Part shown: one piece after another, positions 1 to 10,707 of the stretch | Position numbering within the stretch: the first letter of the stretch is position 1 | Layout: each line of letters opens with the position of its first letter | Assembly (NCBI GenBank): GCA_025594325.1 | Contig: JANHCV010000002.1 | Span: forward strand, 558,001-622,000 | Origin: Blastocladiella emersonii ATCC 22665 | Taxonomy: Eukaryota > Blastocladiomycota > Blastocladiomycetes > Blastocladiales > Blastocladiaceae | Reading direction: 5' to 3' | DNA: 64,000 bases | The notes under the pieces: generated by a model | The model's database searches: none | Seen by the model: only the letters and a program-made list of their open reading frames with translations | What the model was told of the DNA's origin: nothing | Made by a program: the position numbers and the translations under genes

Positions 1-125
1 ATCATGTTATCTCCTGTGATGACTCAAGATAAGGGGTTTAGTGATCGAGCAGAACGATGCGCTGCAAGCCACGAACCGCGTTGCGCCACATCAGCTGACT
101 TTCGTGGCGTTCATCTCGGTCCCCT
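1..125. repeat. Left arm of a 125-bp perfect inverted repeat
   Basis: Bases 1-125 are the exact reverse complement of 3636-3760. The arm may extend past the left edge of the window, because identity is still perfect at base 1. The two arms enclose about 3.5 kb holding a family-A gene fragment and a broken family-A gene. The family 5' element (77-98) lies inside the arm. Short open frames over both arms are simply the repeat read twice. Confidence 0.9.
77..98 (+). promoter_or_regulatory. Family 5' element, 22-bp form
   Basis: The first 20 bases read CGCGTTGCGCCACATCAGCT. The same 22 bp occur exactly at 3663-3684 (minus), 7761-7782 (minus) and 12926-12947 (plus), and with one mismatch at 721-742. 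Upstream of intact or broken family-A starts it lies about 85-105 bp before the ATG. Here it precedes only a C-terminal gene fragment, so it is probably a detached copy. A promoter role is inferred. Confidence 0.6.
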
Positions 126-144
126 TTTTCTCACCCAAAACATG

Positions 145-176
145 CCTAAACCTAAACCTAAACCTATACCTAAACC
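145..176 (+). repeat. Short (CCTAAA)n tract
   Basis: About five CCTAAA units, one of them CCTATA, sit exactly between the inverted-repeat arm and the fragment of a family-A gene. Read on the other strand it is TTTAGG, which resembles a telomeric repeat. It may be a junction-fill or interstitial telomere-like tract, or an ordinary microsatellite. Confidence 0.6.
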
Positions 177-177
177 G

Positions 178-495
178 GTTCTCGACCCGTACCTCGCACT
201 GGTTCAAACCCTGATCAGTACCGATCTGGCTGGCCTCATTGACACTCTCAGGGCTGTATCCGACCCAGCGGGCGCACTGCTTCCTCTTTCGTTCTGGCGG
301 GCTGTTCCCGACGACGCGCTCGACGTGGTCAAGAGCGCACGCTGGCTTGCAGGAACTGTTTTTGAGGTCCAGGGTCAGCCCGACGCGACTGTCCTTGAAG
401 AGGAACTTTGGCGCGTTGCACCCCGGACTCTGGAATCGGACGAGTACATGAGCGCGCTGTCAGCGCTCAAGCGTCGAGCGGTTCGGGATGCTTAA
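178..495 (+). pseudogene. C-terminal fragment of a family-A gene
   Basis: The frame ends in about 100 residues that closely match the C terminus of the copy at 5315-7677, including LSFWRAVPDDALDVVKSARW and TLESDEYMSALSALKRRAV. Nothing of the F-box-like half or of the CxxC region is present. Instead the frame runs upstream through the CCTAAA tract into the inverted-repeat arm. An ATG at 142 could open the frame, but the resulting protein would be a repeat-derived leader fused to a family tail. It is best read as a truncated copy joined to repeat DNA. Function unknown. Confidence 0.7.
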
Positions 496-845
496 CGGTC
501 CAATTATAGTCTTTGTCTGATTAACAAACACCCTGCGTTAAAAACATGGTGAGGGCGAGAACACGTACCTTTTCGCATATCGCATATCGCATACGTGGCA
601 GCGTCGTGCCGCGCCGGTCACCATGGAACTGAATCCGTTCGACTATCAACGTGCGCGAGCGCAGTCTATCTTTGGATATTTACCGAGAGTACGAGGCCGC
701 ACACAAAACGGGACGAGAGACGCGTTGCGCCACATCAGGTGACCGTTGTCGATCAGGTGGGTGCGCCTTGCGCCACTCGCTCCCACGCTCGTCGCGTTCG
801 CCTCTCTTTCTCTCCCTACGCCCAACGTCACCCGGACTGTCCGCA
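496..845 (+). other. Upstream region of the family-A copy at 846
   Basis: No gene is seen. Small frames here overlap one another in three phases and have no homologue in the window. The stretch includes the family 5' element at 721-742, preceded by GAGA, ending 104 bp before the ATG at 846. Confidence 0.5.
721..742 (+). promoter_or_regulatory. Family 5' element upstream of family-A copy A1
   Basis: It differs from the 22-bp consensus at one base (GGTGA in place of GCTGA at the 3' end) and is preceded by GAGA, giving the GAGACGCGT start seen in the family-C elements. It ends 104 bp before the ATG at 846. A promoter or regulatory role is inferred from recurrence and spacing. Confidence 0.65.
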
Positions 846-3179
846 ATGGAAACCAATGAAATGCTCGCTGCAACTTATGGCAACGTCGCCGCTTCGGGCG
901 AGCCCACGCTCCTATCGCTTCCCGTTGAGTTGTTGACGGTTGTGCTGCAACTCGCCCTCCCGGACGCGGTGCTCTGCTGTGCCACCCGAGAGCTTTCTGC
1001 TGTATCGCGCTCCCCTCGAGTCAATTATAGCTGGCTTGATCGTCGAATCGAGCTTGCCCTCCTGTGCGAGGAGGACACGAGCGAAGATGACAGCTATTGG
1101 CGAGCCGAAAAATACACGACGGCAGCTGGCGTGGTCATTTTGGACTTTTACGATCGCTCCCTTGACTGCTCGACGCCGAGTGACTCGACCCGCGACGCTC
1201 TCGTGTCGCTTTTTGCCGTGCTCACGGAAAGGCTGATTCAACTCGCAACTCCAGTTCTAGTCCAGTTCGGCGGCCATCTGAATCCGCTCAACGTATCAAT
1301 TCGAGCGTCTTCTGGAACGAGCGGACCTCCGCGCGATATCGAAGAGGATCCAATTTTTGCTATCCTCCAGACAATGGTACTTGCCGTCGTCTGCCTCGAC
1401 CCACCGAACATGGTTCTACTTCTGTCTACCGCCCATCACCATCTCCGTGACTTGTTCCATGCTCGGATGTCGGTTGCCCGCTGGGCGCAAGCAGCGGACC
1501 ACATCAACTTCTTCATGTATCGTCCGCCCCGCAAACATAGGTGTCTCCGCAACGTTCGCTTGATCGATTTCCTTGGTCTCCTCGCCGTTTTCACAGGGAA
1601 CTTCTCGAAATGGACTACCCTCCGAAATGCCTGTCCCGCCCTTCATGTTGAGTGGGTCTTCCAGGCTTTGAACGCGACGCCGCTCAAGGACTCTGTTCTC
1701 GATGTCATCCGAGACTCGGATCAAGGTACGGACACGCTCGGCTGGCTGATTCGCGATTGTTGGTCCAAGGGCGCTCTCAAATCGACCGACGGTGAGCCGA
1801 TTGCTTTTAACTTGTATCACTCTCCGGAATTGTTGCGATTTGCTGCCGAAGTCGACCCTGAACGCATTGTGCGGGCCATCACGGACCATGACCGTGACAT
1901 ATTTGCGCGCGGGATGAAGTCACACGTTTCCTGCTACTCCATCGAAGAGATCGCATTGCTTGATGACCTCAACATGCTTAGCAGCTCGGCCTGGTGCAAC
2001 CTTTTGATTGACGCCCTGTACCGAGCGAGGAACGGCCGTGGCCCAGCTCATCCGTTCGCCGCCCTTGCCGGCGAACGCCTCGGCGAGCGATTCCCCGCCA
2101 TCTTGAAGAAGAGTGCGTCGATCCTCTAAGTTGCTTGATTAAAGCTCTCCATTAACGCGTACATCGCACTTCCTATCAGTCATGCAGCGGTGCCTTGTGA
2201 CGAACCGTCAGTTTTGCTCGCTGCAGGTCGCGCTTAGCTTCACACGGCTCCAATTTGGCGACCAGGGTGTCGAGCTATTTGTGTCCGGGGGTTCCTCGAT
2301 GTCCTTGACGAGTCATCGCACATTGCCGACGGGCCACAATGTGCACACACACCGCTGTGTTCAATGTCCGCCGTCTGCGGAGCGCTGTCGCTCGCATTCC
2401 ACAGCAACTTGCACGCGGATCTCTGGGACGTCTTTTCGCTGGCCCATGCAGCCATTCGGCGCTACTCGATCAGTCTCTGCCTTTCATTCGCGTGGCTTCC
2501 CGTGGCGGTGATGCAGGACTCGCAGCTATGCGACCGTGCGATTGCCCTCATTCAGAGAAGCAAAACGGCTCGCGTGTACGTCGGCCTCATGATCACGGCC
2601 ATGGTTCGCAATGTTGTCGGCAAGCACACTATTTCGCTCGACGATTCGATCAAGAAGACGTGCGCTGAGTGCGACCTTGCGCGGCAAGCTGTCTACGTGG
2701 ACACGGTCCGCGCGCTTGCAGAGCTTGACCCCGAGGCGATCTCCAAGCTTCCCGTGGTTGCTTCACACGCGCTCATTGCCCTCTTCTTCAGAAACGAGGA
2801 CGTTTCGTCGCTCGTACCCGGACAGCCAGAAGACTTGGTAGTCGGCTTGTGCAGTGCTTCGTGCGAGTCGCTTGACCGCTCCTACCTCACGATGCTTCAC
2901 GCGCTGTTCGAGATTGACCTCGGCGGCTTGATCGATAAGCTCTTCATGGTTTTGCAACCCGGATCGACGCTTCCCATCTCGTTTTTACCAAGCTGTTCCA
3001 GACGACGCGCTCAACGGAGTCAAGAACGCACGCTGGCTTGCACGAATTGTTTTCGCCGTCCGGGATCAGCCAATCGCTCGAGCGTACAAAATGCAGCTGC
3101 GTCATGTCGCGCCAGCGACCACTAAGTCCGCCGAGTTCAACGAGGAGCTTGCCGAGCTGAACCGCCAATTTTATGAATA
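846..3179 (+). pseudogene. Family-A gene A1: F-box-like, CxxC protein, frameshifted
   Basis: Exon 1 (846-2112) is intact and encodes about 422 residues. Residues 19-60 resemble an F-box (LLSLPVELLTVVLQLA, then a hydrophobic stretch), which suggests a substrate adaptor of an SCF-type ubiquitin ligase, though the match is by eye only. An intron at 2113-2179 is supported because the copy at 5315-7677 has one at the identical codon position. Exon 2 carries the family CxxC (TCAEC) near 2660 and the PDDALNGVKNARWLAR block near the C terminus. Two frame breaks are visible, one around 2275-2310 and one at a T run near 2985, so the second half cannot be read through. The start at 846 gives METNEM, matching the sister copy. 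The closest relatives are the other copies in this window; no family name recognised. Confidence 0.7.
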
Positions 3180-3635
3180 GCGGGTTGTGATACAATCTTT
3201 TCGTATTGTCTACTCAGTTCCACAGTGTGCAACTTGGGAACGCGTTACGAGGGAGCCACGATACGCAATGCTAATCTGCCGCAACCGATAAGGTTTGACT
3301 CAAGCTAGACGAGGCAACGCACGTTGACGATAAACTCAAAGCGCACGACCGCGCGCTAAATGAGATGAGAGACGTGTTGCGCCACGTCAGATTATCCAGC
3401 CTATTCTCGCCCATTGCCGATCCTACCCACCGCTCAAGCCTTTGTGTCGGAGATGGAGCGCGTCGTGCCCAACACAATGCGATCGCCCGAGTGCGTAAAC
3501 ACAGCGGTGCGTTTCCACGCGCGGACCGAGTCCATGGCGACGCACCACCATCAGGTTTAATCTACCGAATGAAAAAGAAAAAACGTCTTGTGATTTCCCA
3601 CTATGATTCTCAATGACGTGTGTGCTTCGGGCGAG
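3180..3635. other. Gene-free stretch with a degenerate 5' element
   Basis: No supportable gene. A degenerate copy of the family 5' element lies at 3373-3390 (GTGTTGCGCCACGTCAG). No family start codon follows at the expected distance, so it looks like another orphan copy. Confidence 0.4.
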
Positions 3636-3760
3636 AGGGGACCGAGATGAACGCCACGAAAGTCAGCTGATGTGGCGCAACGCGGTTCGTGGCTTGCAGC
3701 GCATCGTTCTGCTCGATCACTAAACCCCTTATCTTGAGTCATCACAGGAGATAACATGAT
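3636..3760. repeat. Right arm of the 125-bp inverted repeat
   Basis: Exact reverse complement of 1-125, with the 22-bp element on the minus strand at 3663-3684. Identity stops sharply at 3636. Just outside the arm at 3792 lies the stop codon of a family-B copy on the minus strand. The perfect identity implies a recent duplication, gene conversion or active mobility. Confidence 0.9.
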
Positions 3761-3791
3761 ACATTCCGAGAGAATCATCGCATCACAACGA

Positions 3792-5290
3792 TTAAAACTC
3801 GATACTTGAGAGCGCGGATGCCTTTGGCGCGACCCGCGCCAGCTCTAGCTCGGCCAGAGTCGACTGGCCAGTCCTGGTGCCTCCAGCCGCGATCATCTTT
3901 TTGAAGAGCTCGCTCAGCGTTTCGGGAGCGGCAATCTCATCCAACGTGCCGTTGGGGAACAGCCGCAATGCGCGCAGCATGAGGCCGCTGGTCGACTCGG
4001 CCTCGCCGCGGAACGTGTCAAAAGTCCGCTGCGGATCGCTCGAGATGAGCGTACGAACAACAAGTCGAGCAGAGGCAAGGCGGTCGCAGCCGAACGGCTC
4101 GCACACGTGCGAGGTGCCATGAATTTCGGTCCCAAACTGCTGGCAGAGTCGCGACCACAGGCCAGTAACGTTCGGGAAGAGCGATAAAAGGTCCCCGCGA
4201 GCGCAGCAATGCAGGAGCGTCCCGAAGATATCGCGCCAGACGGTCTGCGAGATGAGTGGGCAGTCGCGACACACCTTGTCGGTGGAGCCGCGAAAGTAGT
4301 GCAGCCGCTCCGGCGCCTGGGAAACGCCAGCCGGCAGTAGCAGAGCCCGAATGAGAGCGCGAAGCAAGACGGGTGCCGTATTCGACTCTTTGATGAGATC
4401 TGTGATCCGAGACTTGGATTCAGCGGCCAAGAAGGCCGACGCGAGCAGCCACGTCAAATCAACAGCGACCGCCCATATTGTGCAATCATCCTGATCGCGG
4501 AAGTTCGGCGAAGGGAGAAGCTCGGCGGGGATGGCTAACGACCCCTGCTCGTTGAAGAGAAAGTCGCACTGCCAGCCAGTGGCGGGCGACTCGCCGTCCT
4601 CGAGCGAATCAAGGCAAACGTCATGAACAAAGTCGTCGAGGCTCAGCTGCCCGCTGCTGCTGTCGGCGGGAGGAACCGAAGTGAGCGCGAACCGAAGCAC
4701 GTCAATGCTCACATCCACACCGTTTTCGCGCGACAAGTTTCGGCGAGCATCTCGGTACGCTACACATACCGTTTCGCACCTGGGTTAGGACTAGTCCAGA
4801 ATCGCAATCCGCGATGCTGAGCGAGCGTGTACCGTCCAGGAGCAGGCCCTTCCACTGCTCGGGCATGTAGCGCGCGCGAAGGCGCCCAACAAAGTCGAGG
4901 CGGCCGCGCGCGAGTTCCTTGCCAACAATCCAGCTCCGCGCGTGACGTGCGATGAGGTTGTGCGTGTCAAGCAGGTCAAGATTCTCGGGCGAAATGCCCC
5001 TCCGGTACCAGTGCTCGATGTAGTTGCTGAGATGGTAAACGTTGTCGTCCTCAAACTCTTCAATGTCGGGGAGCCATCAAAGGTCGATGCGCGCGTCGTC
5101 AATGTTGGCTCGAGGGGCGAAAGCAGGAGCGACTCGATCGGGGAAGCGCGAAAGCAGCGGCAAACAAATGTTGTGCCCCATATTGACGGCCGAGTAGACG
5201 TACGTCCGCTGAACGGTGGATGGCATGCGCGGACAATGCTCGAAAATCCACAGGCTCGCCCTCATAATGTCATTGACGCAAGCTGTTAAA
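3792..5290 (-). pseudogene. Family-B copy B2, 5'-truncated with an in-frame stop
   Basis: Only the C-terminal half of the B type is present. It starts near 5290, right behind the end of family-A copy A2. The frame has a TGA at 5077-5079 where sister B1 reads Gln before Trp-Leu-Pro-Asp, and is then open again. An intron at 4832-4760 (GTACAC...GTGTAG) matches the intron of B1 in position and phase. Exon 2 (4759-3792) is open and carries the conserved family block with VCRDC (CxxC), then WRDIFGTLL, and ends KASALSSIEF. About 300 N-terminal residues, including the F-box-like part, are missing. Function unknown; no longer able to encode a full protein. Confidence 0.7.
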
Positions 5291-5314
5291 TCATAAAGAG
5301 GTATAATTGAACCG

Positions 5315-7677
5315 CTACTCATCCCGGACTGCTCGACGATTGAGCGCCGACAGCGCGCTCTTGTACTCGTCGGATTCCAGAGTCTTGGGTGCAACACGCC
5401 AAAGTTCATCCTCGAGGACACGAGCGTCGGGCTGCTGCTGGAAGGCAAAAACAGTTCGGGCAAGCCAGCGTGCGTTCTTGACCCCGTCGAGGGCGTCGTC
5501 GGGAACAGCCCGCCAGAACGAGATTGGAAGCGGCGCACGTGGCGGACGGACCTCATTCATGAGGGAGTCGATCAGGTTTGCAAGATTGGTGGCAATCAAG
5601 GCCTTCAACAACTCGAGGTACGGAGCGGAGATCGACTTGCATCCCGAGGAACATTTCGGCAGCGGTGGAGCGTCTGCCTGGACGGAGACAATCGAGGCGA
5701 GGTCCTCGTTGGCGGCAAGGACTGAAAGAAGCGATCGCAAAACACGAGGAGAAAGCTCGGAGATGATCCCAGCGTCGAGCTCCAGTAGCGCACGGATCGT
5801 GTTGATATACGCATGTTGCCGCGAGAGCTCGCATTGACCGCAGGCCAGGGCTTTTGAAGCGGGTGCGCCTAGGGGAATTGTGTGCCGGCCGACAGCGTCG
5901 TTGCGCGCCATGGCCACGACCATGACGCCAAGAAATGAGCTGATGGACTCGTTCTGTCGCATATAGGCAATCGCGCGGTCGCGCAACTTCGGGTCGTGCA
6001 TGATGGCCACGGGGGCCCACGCAAGTGAGGAGCAAAGCTCAAACGAAAAGTGCTTGGCAACCGCCTCGTGCACAGCGCAGAAAACGTCCCACAGTTTCGC
6101 GTCCATATCACTCAAAAAGATGAGCTTCAGCGCTCCGCAGACAACCGCTTCCAAGCACGGAGGATTGTGCGCACAGTGAAGCCCGGGTGTGCCAGGGGGC
6201 AATGTGGCGACAAATTTGAGGAGCTCGGTAACGACAAAGTCGACGCCACGGTCGCCGAAATGGCGCCGAGCAAAGCGCAGCAACGGCTGTAGCGGGGACT
6301 CTGTCCAGTCGTCCGCTTGCAGGTAGGGCTCCAGGACTAAACAGTCAACCGATCATCAGTCAGATGCTGTTTTGCGGTGTGAACACGCGAGAATAATTGT
6401 ACAGTTGTCCAAGACAGCAATGTAACCGTCGTCGAGCCGCTGCAGCGCGAGGGCAGCAATCGGATGGAGCGGTCCAAGCTGGTCCACTTCGAAATGCACG
6501 GAACCGAGGACACGATCCCACGCTGTGCTGTCAAGCATTTGCAGGTCATCGAGTGCCTCGATTTGATCAACTGTGAATTCGGAATCGTGGTCATCAAGTG
6601 CCTCCACTAGCTGGTCGCGATCATCGTCAGTGATAGCCCGGACAACATGGTCGGGGTCGAGTTTAGCGGCGTAACGAAGCAATCGAGGCTTGGCGTATAG
6701 GTCGAGGACAAGTGCCCTTCCATATTTGAGGGTCTCATTCGTCCAGCAGTCGCGCATGAGCCAACCGAGCATGTGACGGTCCCGCTCCGTGTCCTGGCTC
6801 ATTTCAAGCAGAGGGACCCGGAGAGCGACACTGTTTAAAGCTCCGATAGCCCAGTCTATGTCAAGGAAGGGGAAGGAATTGCGAAAGGCGCTCCAAGTAG
6901 GAAGACTCCACGTGAAAACAGCGGCAACCGCCAAGAATTCGACAAGGCGGACGTTACAGAACGGAACTTGGTCGTTCCGGTTGCGGCGATGAACCCAAAC
7001 GTAGTGTCGAAGGTGATCGGCCACCTGGACCCAGCGGCGGAGCGACATGCGAACGTGGAAGAGGTCGCGCAGCCGGGTGTGCGCGGCTGAGAGAACGCGG
7101 ACCATATTCGGCGGATCGAGGCATACCACGGCGAGAACGAGAGTTTGCAGGACTGCGAAGATAGGGTCCTTGCGAATGCTGCGAGGCATGCCACACTTGT
7201 GGGCCGACGATTTGACCTTGGCGGCAAGGGGCGCAAGATTACCGCCAAATCGGCTGATGACCGGGGCTGCGAGACCAATGAGCCGCTCGGTCAAGACGGT
7301 GAAGAGCGAGACGACCCGGTGGTAGTCGGGGCTGCCAGGGATCACGCAAGTGCGCTTCTCGAGGGAGCCAACAAGAAGCACCACGCCCGCATCCGTCGTA
7401 TACTGTTCGGTTCGAAGCTCCAGTTGCTCTCTCCCTCTTCTTCATCCAAATAGACCTTGCGCGCGCGTGCAATCCGTCGGTCGAGTCAAAGAAACTTGAC
7501 GCGCTCCGACCGTGAGACAGCGAAGAGCTCGCGTGAAGCAGTGCAGAAGGTGGTGCGAGGGCGGACGAGCTGCAGCAGGATGGTCAAGACCTCGGTTGGA
7601 AGCGACGGGAGCGCGGGCGCGCCCAGCGTCGTGACATTGCTGGAAGTGTTGTCGGACATTTCATTCGCTTGCTCCAT
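5315..7677 (-). pseudogene. Family-A gene A2: F-box-like, CxxC protein, two lesions
   Basis: The N terminus (MEQANEM, then LPSLPTEVLTILLQLVRP) is F-box-like and aligns with A1. Soon after, TGA (7486-7488) replaces the Trp codon of A1 in the SWLDRRI block, and a frameshift near 7390-7420 precedes the EQYTTDAGVV block. From there the frame is open through the rest of exon 1 to 6403. An intron at 6402-6337 has the same phase and codon position as that of A1. Exon 2 (6336-5315) is fully open, with the CxxC motif ACGQC and the C-terminal PISFWRAVPDDALDGVKNAR. With only two lesions it is a young pseudogene. An assembly error at both sites is possible but less likely, because every sister copy is also broken. 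Confidence 0.75.
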
Positions 7678-7760
7678 CGGTGATCAGCGTGGTGCGGAGC
7701 GAGCGGATGGATCGCGCACAAAGCGTGAGAACCAACTCGGGTAGCGCACTTCGCCGCTCA

Positions 7761-7782
7761 TCAGCTGATGTGGCGCAACGCG
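7761..7782 (-). promoter_or_regulatory. Family 5' element upstream of A2
   Basis: An exact 22-bp copy on the minus strand. It ends 84 bp before the ATG at 7677, or 102 bp before an in-frame ATG at 7659. It lies between the 3' end of B1 and the 5' end of A2, in the orientation expected for driving A2. Confidence 0.65.
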
Positions 7783-7864
7783 TTTTCGCTTTTTCTTCTT
7801 CGCCGCTTCCATTCTGTCGATCATCGGTCGAATGGTACAGAACATAATATGAATAAGAGACTTT

Positions 7865-10231
7865 TCACGAACGAACACGCATCCCGTTACTCGTAAGTGC
7901 GGACGCCTTTGGCGCGATCCGCGCGAACTCGAGCTTGACCCAGGGACCCAGGACTGGTCGTTCGCCAAAGCAGCACCAGCGATAAGTGTCCTGAAGAGCC
8001 CGCTCAACGCCTCGGGACCAACCAGATCGTCCAGCTTCGCGGTGGGGAGCAGACGCAGCACACCCAGCGGCAGGCCGCCCGCGGCAAACTCGGCCCAAAG
8101 CGTGGCGATCGCGCGCTGCGGGTCGCTCATGACGAGCATGTGCACAAAGGATTGAGCAGCTCCAACGCAGTCACATCTCGACTCGTTGCTTGTGAGTGCG
8201 GCGGCACACTTGCTCGGGCCGCTTGTCAGTAGCCCCCACAGTCGCGACCACAGGTTGCCGACTGATGGAAAGAGCGATGGGTAGTCTTCACGGCTGCAGC
8301 GCCGGAAGAGCGCGCTGACGAGGTCGCGCCAGACTGCTTGCGCCATGATCGGGCAATCGCCGCAAACTTTCGCAACGGAGCCGCAAAGGTAGTGCAGCCC
8401 TTTCGGCGCGATGGCCACGCCAGCAGGCGGGAAAAGCGCCCGAGCGACGGCACGGAGCAGGATGGGCGCCGTATTCGACTCCTTGATGAGGCGCTTGAGC
8501 TTTGAATTGCATTCGGGAACCAAGAAGGCCGACACGAGCAGCCACGTCAAGTCGACGGCGACTTCCCAAACAACGCGCTCGTCCTGATCGCAAGAGTCTG
8601 GCGAGGGAAGCAGCTCGGTGGGGATGGCCAAGGACCCCGTCTCGGTGAAGAGGAAGTCGCACTGCCAGGTGATGGCGGGTGGCTCGTTTGCTCCGAGCGA
8701 ACCAAAGCAAAACTCGCGTGCAAAGTCGTCCAGGCTCAGAGGACCGAAGCTGCTCCCAGCGGTAGGTGATGGGGAGAGCGCGTATCGAAGCACAGCTTCG
8801 CAAACACGTCCACGTCTCCAACACCCGTACTGGTAACTACCGCAACCATGACGGTGCGCTACATCGATTGGGCTAGTTAGGTTAGAATGATGCACAGTCT
8901 CGTCAGCATTAGAACGGAAGCATTGAAACGCACAATCCAAGAGCAGACGCTGCCACTGCTCGGGCGTGTACCGCATGCGAAGTCGCTCAGTGAAACCAAG
9001 CCGACCACGCGTGAAATACCATGAAACGAGGCAGCTCCGAGTACAGCGGGCAATGAGGTTGTGCGAATCCAGCAGGTCAAAAGCTTCAGCTGTGAAGGTT
9101 TCCTCGCAGGACCACGACCAAACAAAGGTGCCCAGGAAATACACACTGTCGTCGTCAAATTCCTCAACGTCAGGCAGCCACTGAAGGCCGATGTAGGCAT
9201 CATTAATGTCGTTGCGGAACGGGAGAGCGAGCTTGACCCGGTCGGGAAAACGGGCGAGTAGCGGGATGAAGACCGTGTGGCCCATTTCGGCGGCGGAGCA
9301 TACATACGTCTGCTGCACCCGGTCCGGCATTTCTGAGCAGCGCTCAAAAATCCAAGCAAATATATGCTCGGCTCCAAGACCTGCTCGTTCGGGTTCCGCA
9401 AATTTGGAGTACAAAGTCCGACGGAACGGGCGCGCAAAGCTGTGCAAGCAACGCTGCCGTGCCCACCGCGTAGCGGGGCTCGCCGATCAGGAGCTGGAAG
9501 GTTGAGTACTTCCACGACGAGACTGCCAAATACGCTAGAATGTCCGCGAGACGCACAGAATAGGAGGACAGACCTTCGGACTCGTCAAGTAACTTCAACG
9601 GAAGCTCGTGAGATCGAATGAACGTTGCGACGTGGCCAAGGGACACTGACACATTAAGCAGCTGCGGTACAGTCGCGGCAACGATATCAAGTGCGCGATG
9701 GAGGAATTCGGTCCATCCGAACAGGGCCGCCGCAAAAAAGCATGCGAACGAGGGTACGAGGGGGGCGCCGACGTATTGAATGGCCAGGAAGGAAAGATTT
9801 CGGTCTCAATCGCTTGCTCAAGAACTTTGAGCTGTGCTGACGCCGCTGATCTGGCGGACCCGACGGCACATGTACGCAACAATATTTAAGAGGAGTATCG
9901 TCGGTGCCGGAATGCGCTCGTATGACGTGAGCTCCGACTTGGCGTACCTGTTGGAGTGACCAAATTTCGGAAGCAGGAGTCGAGCCAACGGGTCGGAACG
10001 AAGGCCTCGCGCGGAACGTGAACGTCTGCAGAGCTTCTTCACAACTCTGACGGTCCAGGCAATGCGAACAGGCTCATCGACGAGAAGGATTGCGCGAAGG
10101 GAAGCCGAAGCGGCCGCGATCGCTGAACGCGGCACCGCCAGCTGAAGCATAGCGCTGACCAGTTCCGCGGGCAGCCGAGCAAGCGAAGGGTCGCCCGAGT
10201 CCATTGCATGAAGTTCCATTGTTTGATTCAT
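7865..10231 (-). pseudogene. Family-B gene B1: F-box-like, CxxC protein, frameshifted
   Basis: The start at 10231 gives MNQTMELHAMDS followed by an F-box-like segment (LARLPAELVSAMLQLAVP). The frame breaks near 9820 and again near 9440. It then runs long through the block also found in B2 (RFPDRVKLALPF, GRLGFTERLRMRYTPEQW). An intron at 8933-8859 (GTGCGT...ATGTAG) matches B2 in position. The next exon holds the CxxC motif VCGDC and WRDLVSALFRRC. A third frameshift near 7945 removes the natural tail KLEFARIAPKASAL, whose stop is at 7865. The B type aligns with the A type around the CxxC, so A and B are diverged branches of one superfamily. Product and function not recognised. No copy of the 22-bp element is seen upstream. 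Confidence 0.65.
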
Positions 10232-10707
10232 GGTTGTATGCGCGGGGTGGGTAAGCACGGCACGAGCGCGGCAGCGGCGAGAAGGCGGCCGGCGCGTGGG
10301 AGTCGCTGCCGCCACGGCAGTTCCTTTGCGTGTGGCTTCCGGTCTTCTCGCCTGTTTTTATCCACTACGACCAGAGAAAAGATCAGGCTAAGTATTTTAT
10401 GCCGGTGTTTGCCCTCGTTTTCGGACTCGTTAGAGGCGTTGGCTCTATCGAACCCAGCCGTTTCGCGTTCCTCATCCGCACGTGACGATCTGACGCGCTC
10501 GTCGGTCCCTCCTCTCGCCCTTGATGCCGCAGTCGATGATATTGACGTCACTCGTGGTCACCGCTGTCGGCGCGAAGCCATCACGCGGGTTCTTTTATGG
10601 TCCTGCCGCGGTCGGCAGCGGCCACATCCAGGTCAACGATACTGCACAAGGCATAGAGCGAGATCGAATCAATTATTCAAGGTTTAAGAAGATCGGGAAC
10701 ATCGCGT
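10232..10707. other. Intergenic region between B1 and the helicase 3' end
   Basis: About 480 bp upstream of B1 and downstream of the helicase stop. Only small overlapping frames are present, and no family element or RNA gene was seen. Confidence 0.4.

Noticed and set aside
5290-5315. A2 and B2 as one continuous fused gene
   Set aside because: A2 has its own conserved C-terminal end and stop, and B1 shows that the B type has its own F-box-like start; B2 is simply truncated where it abuts A2.
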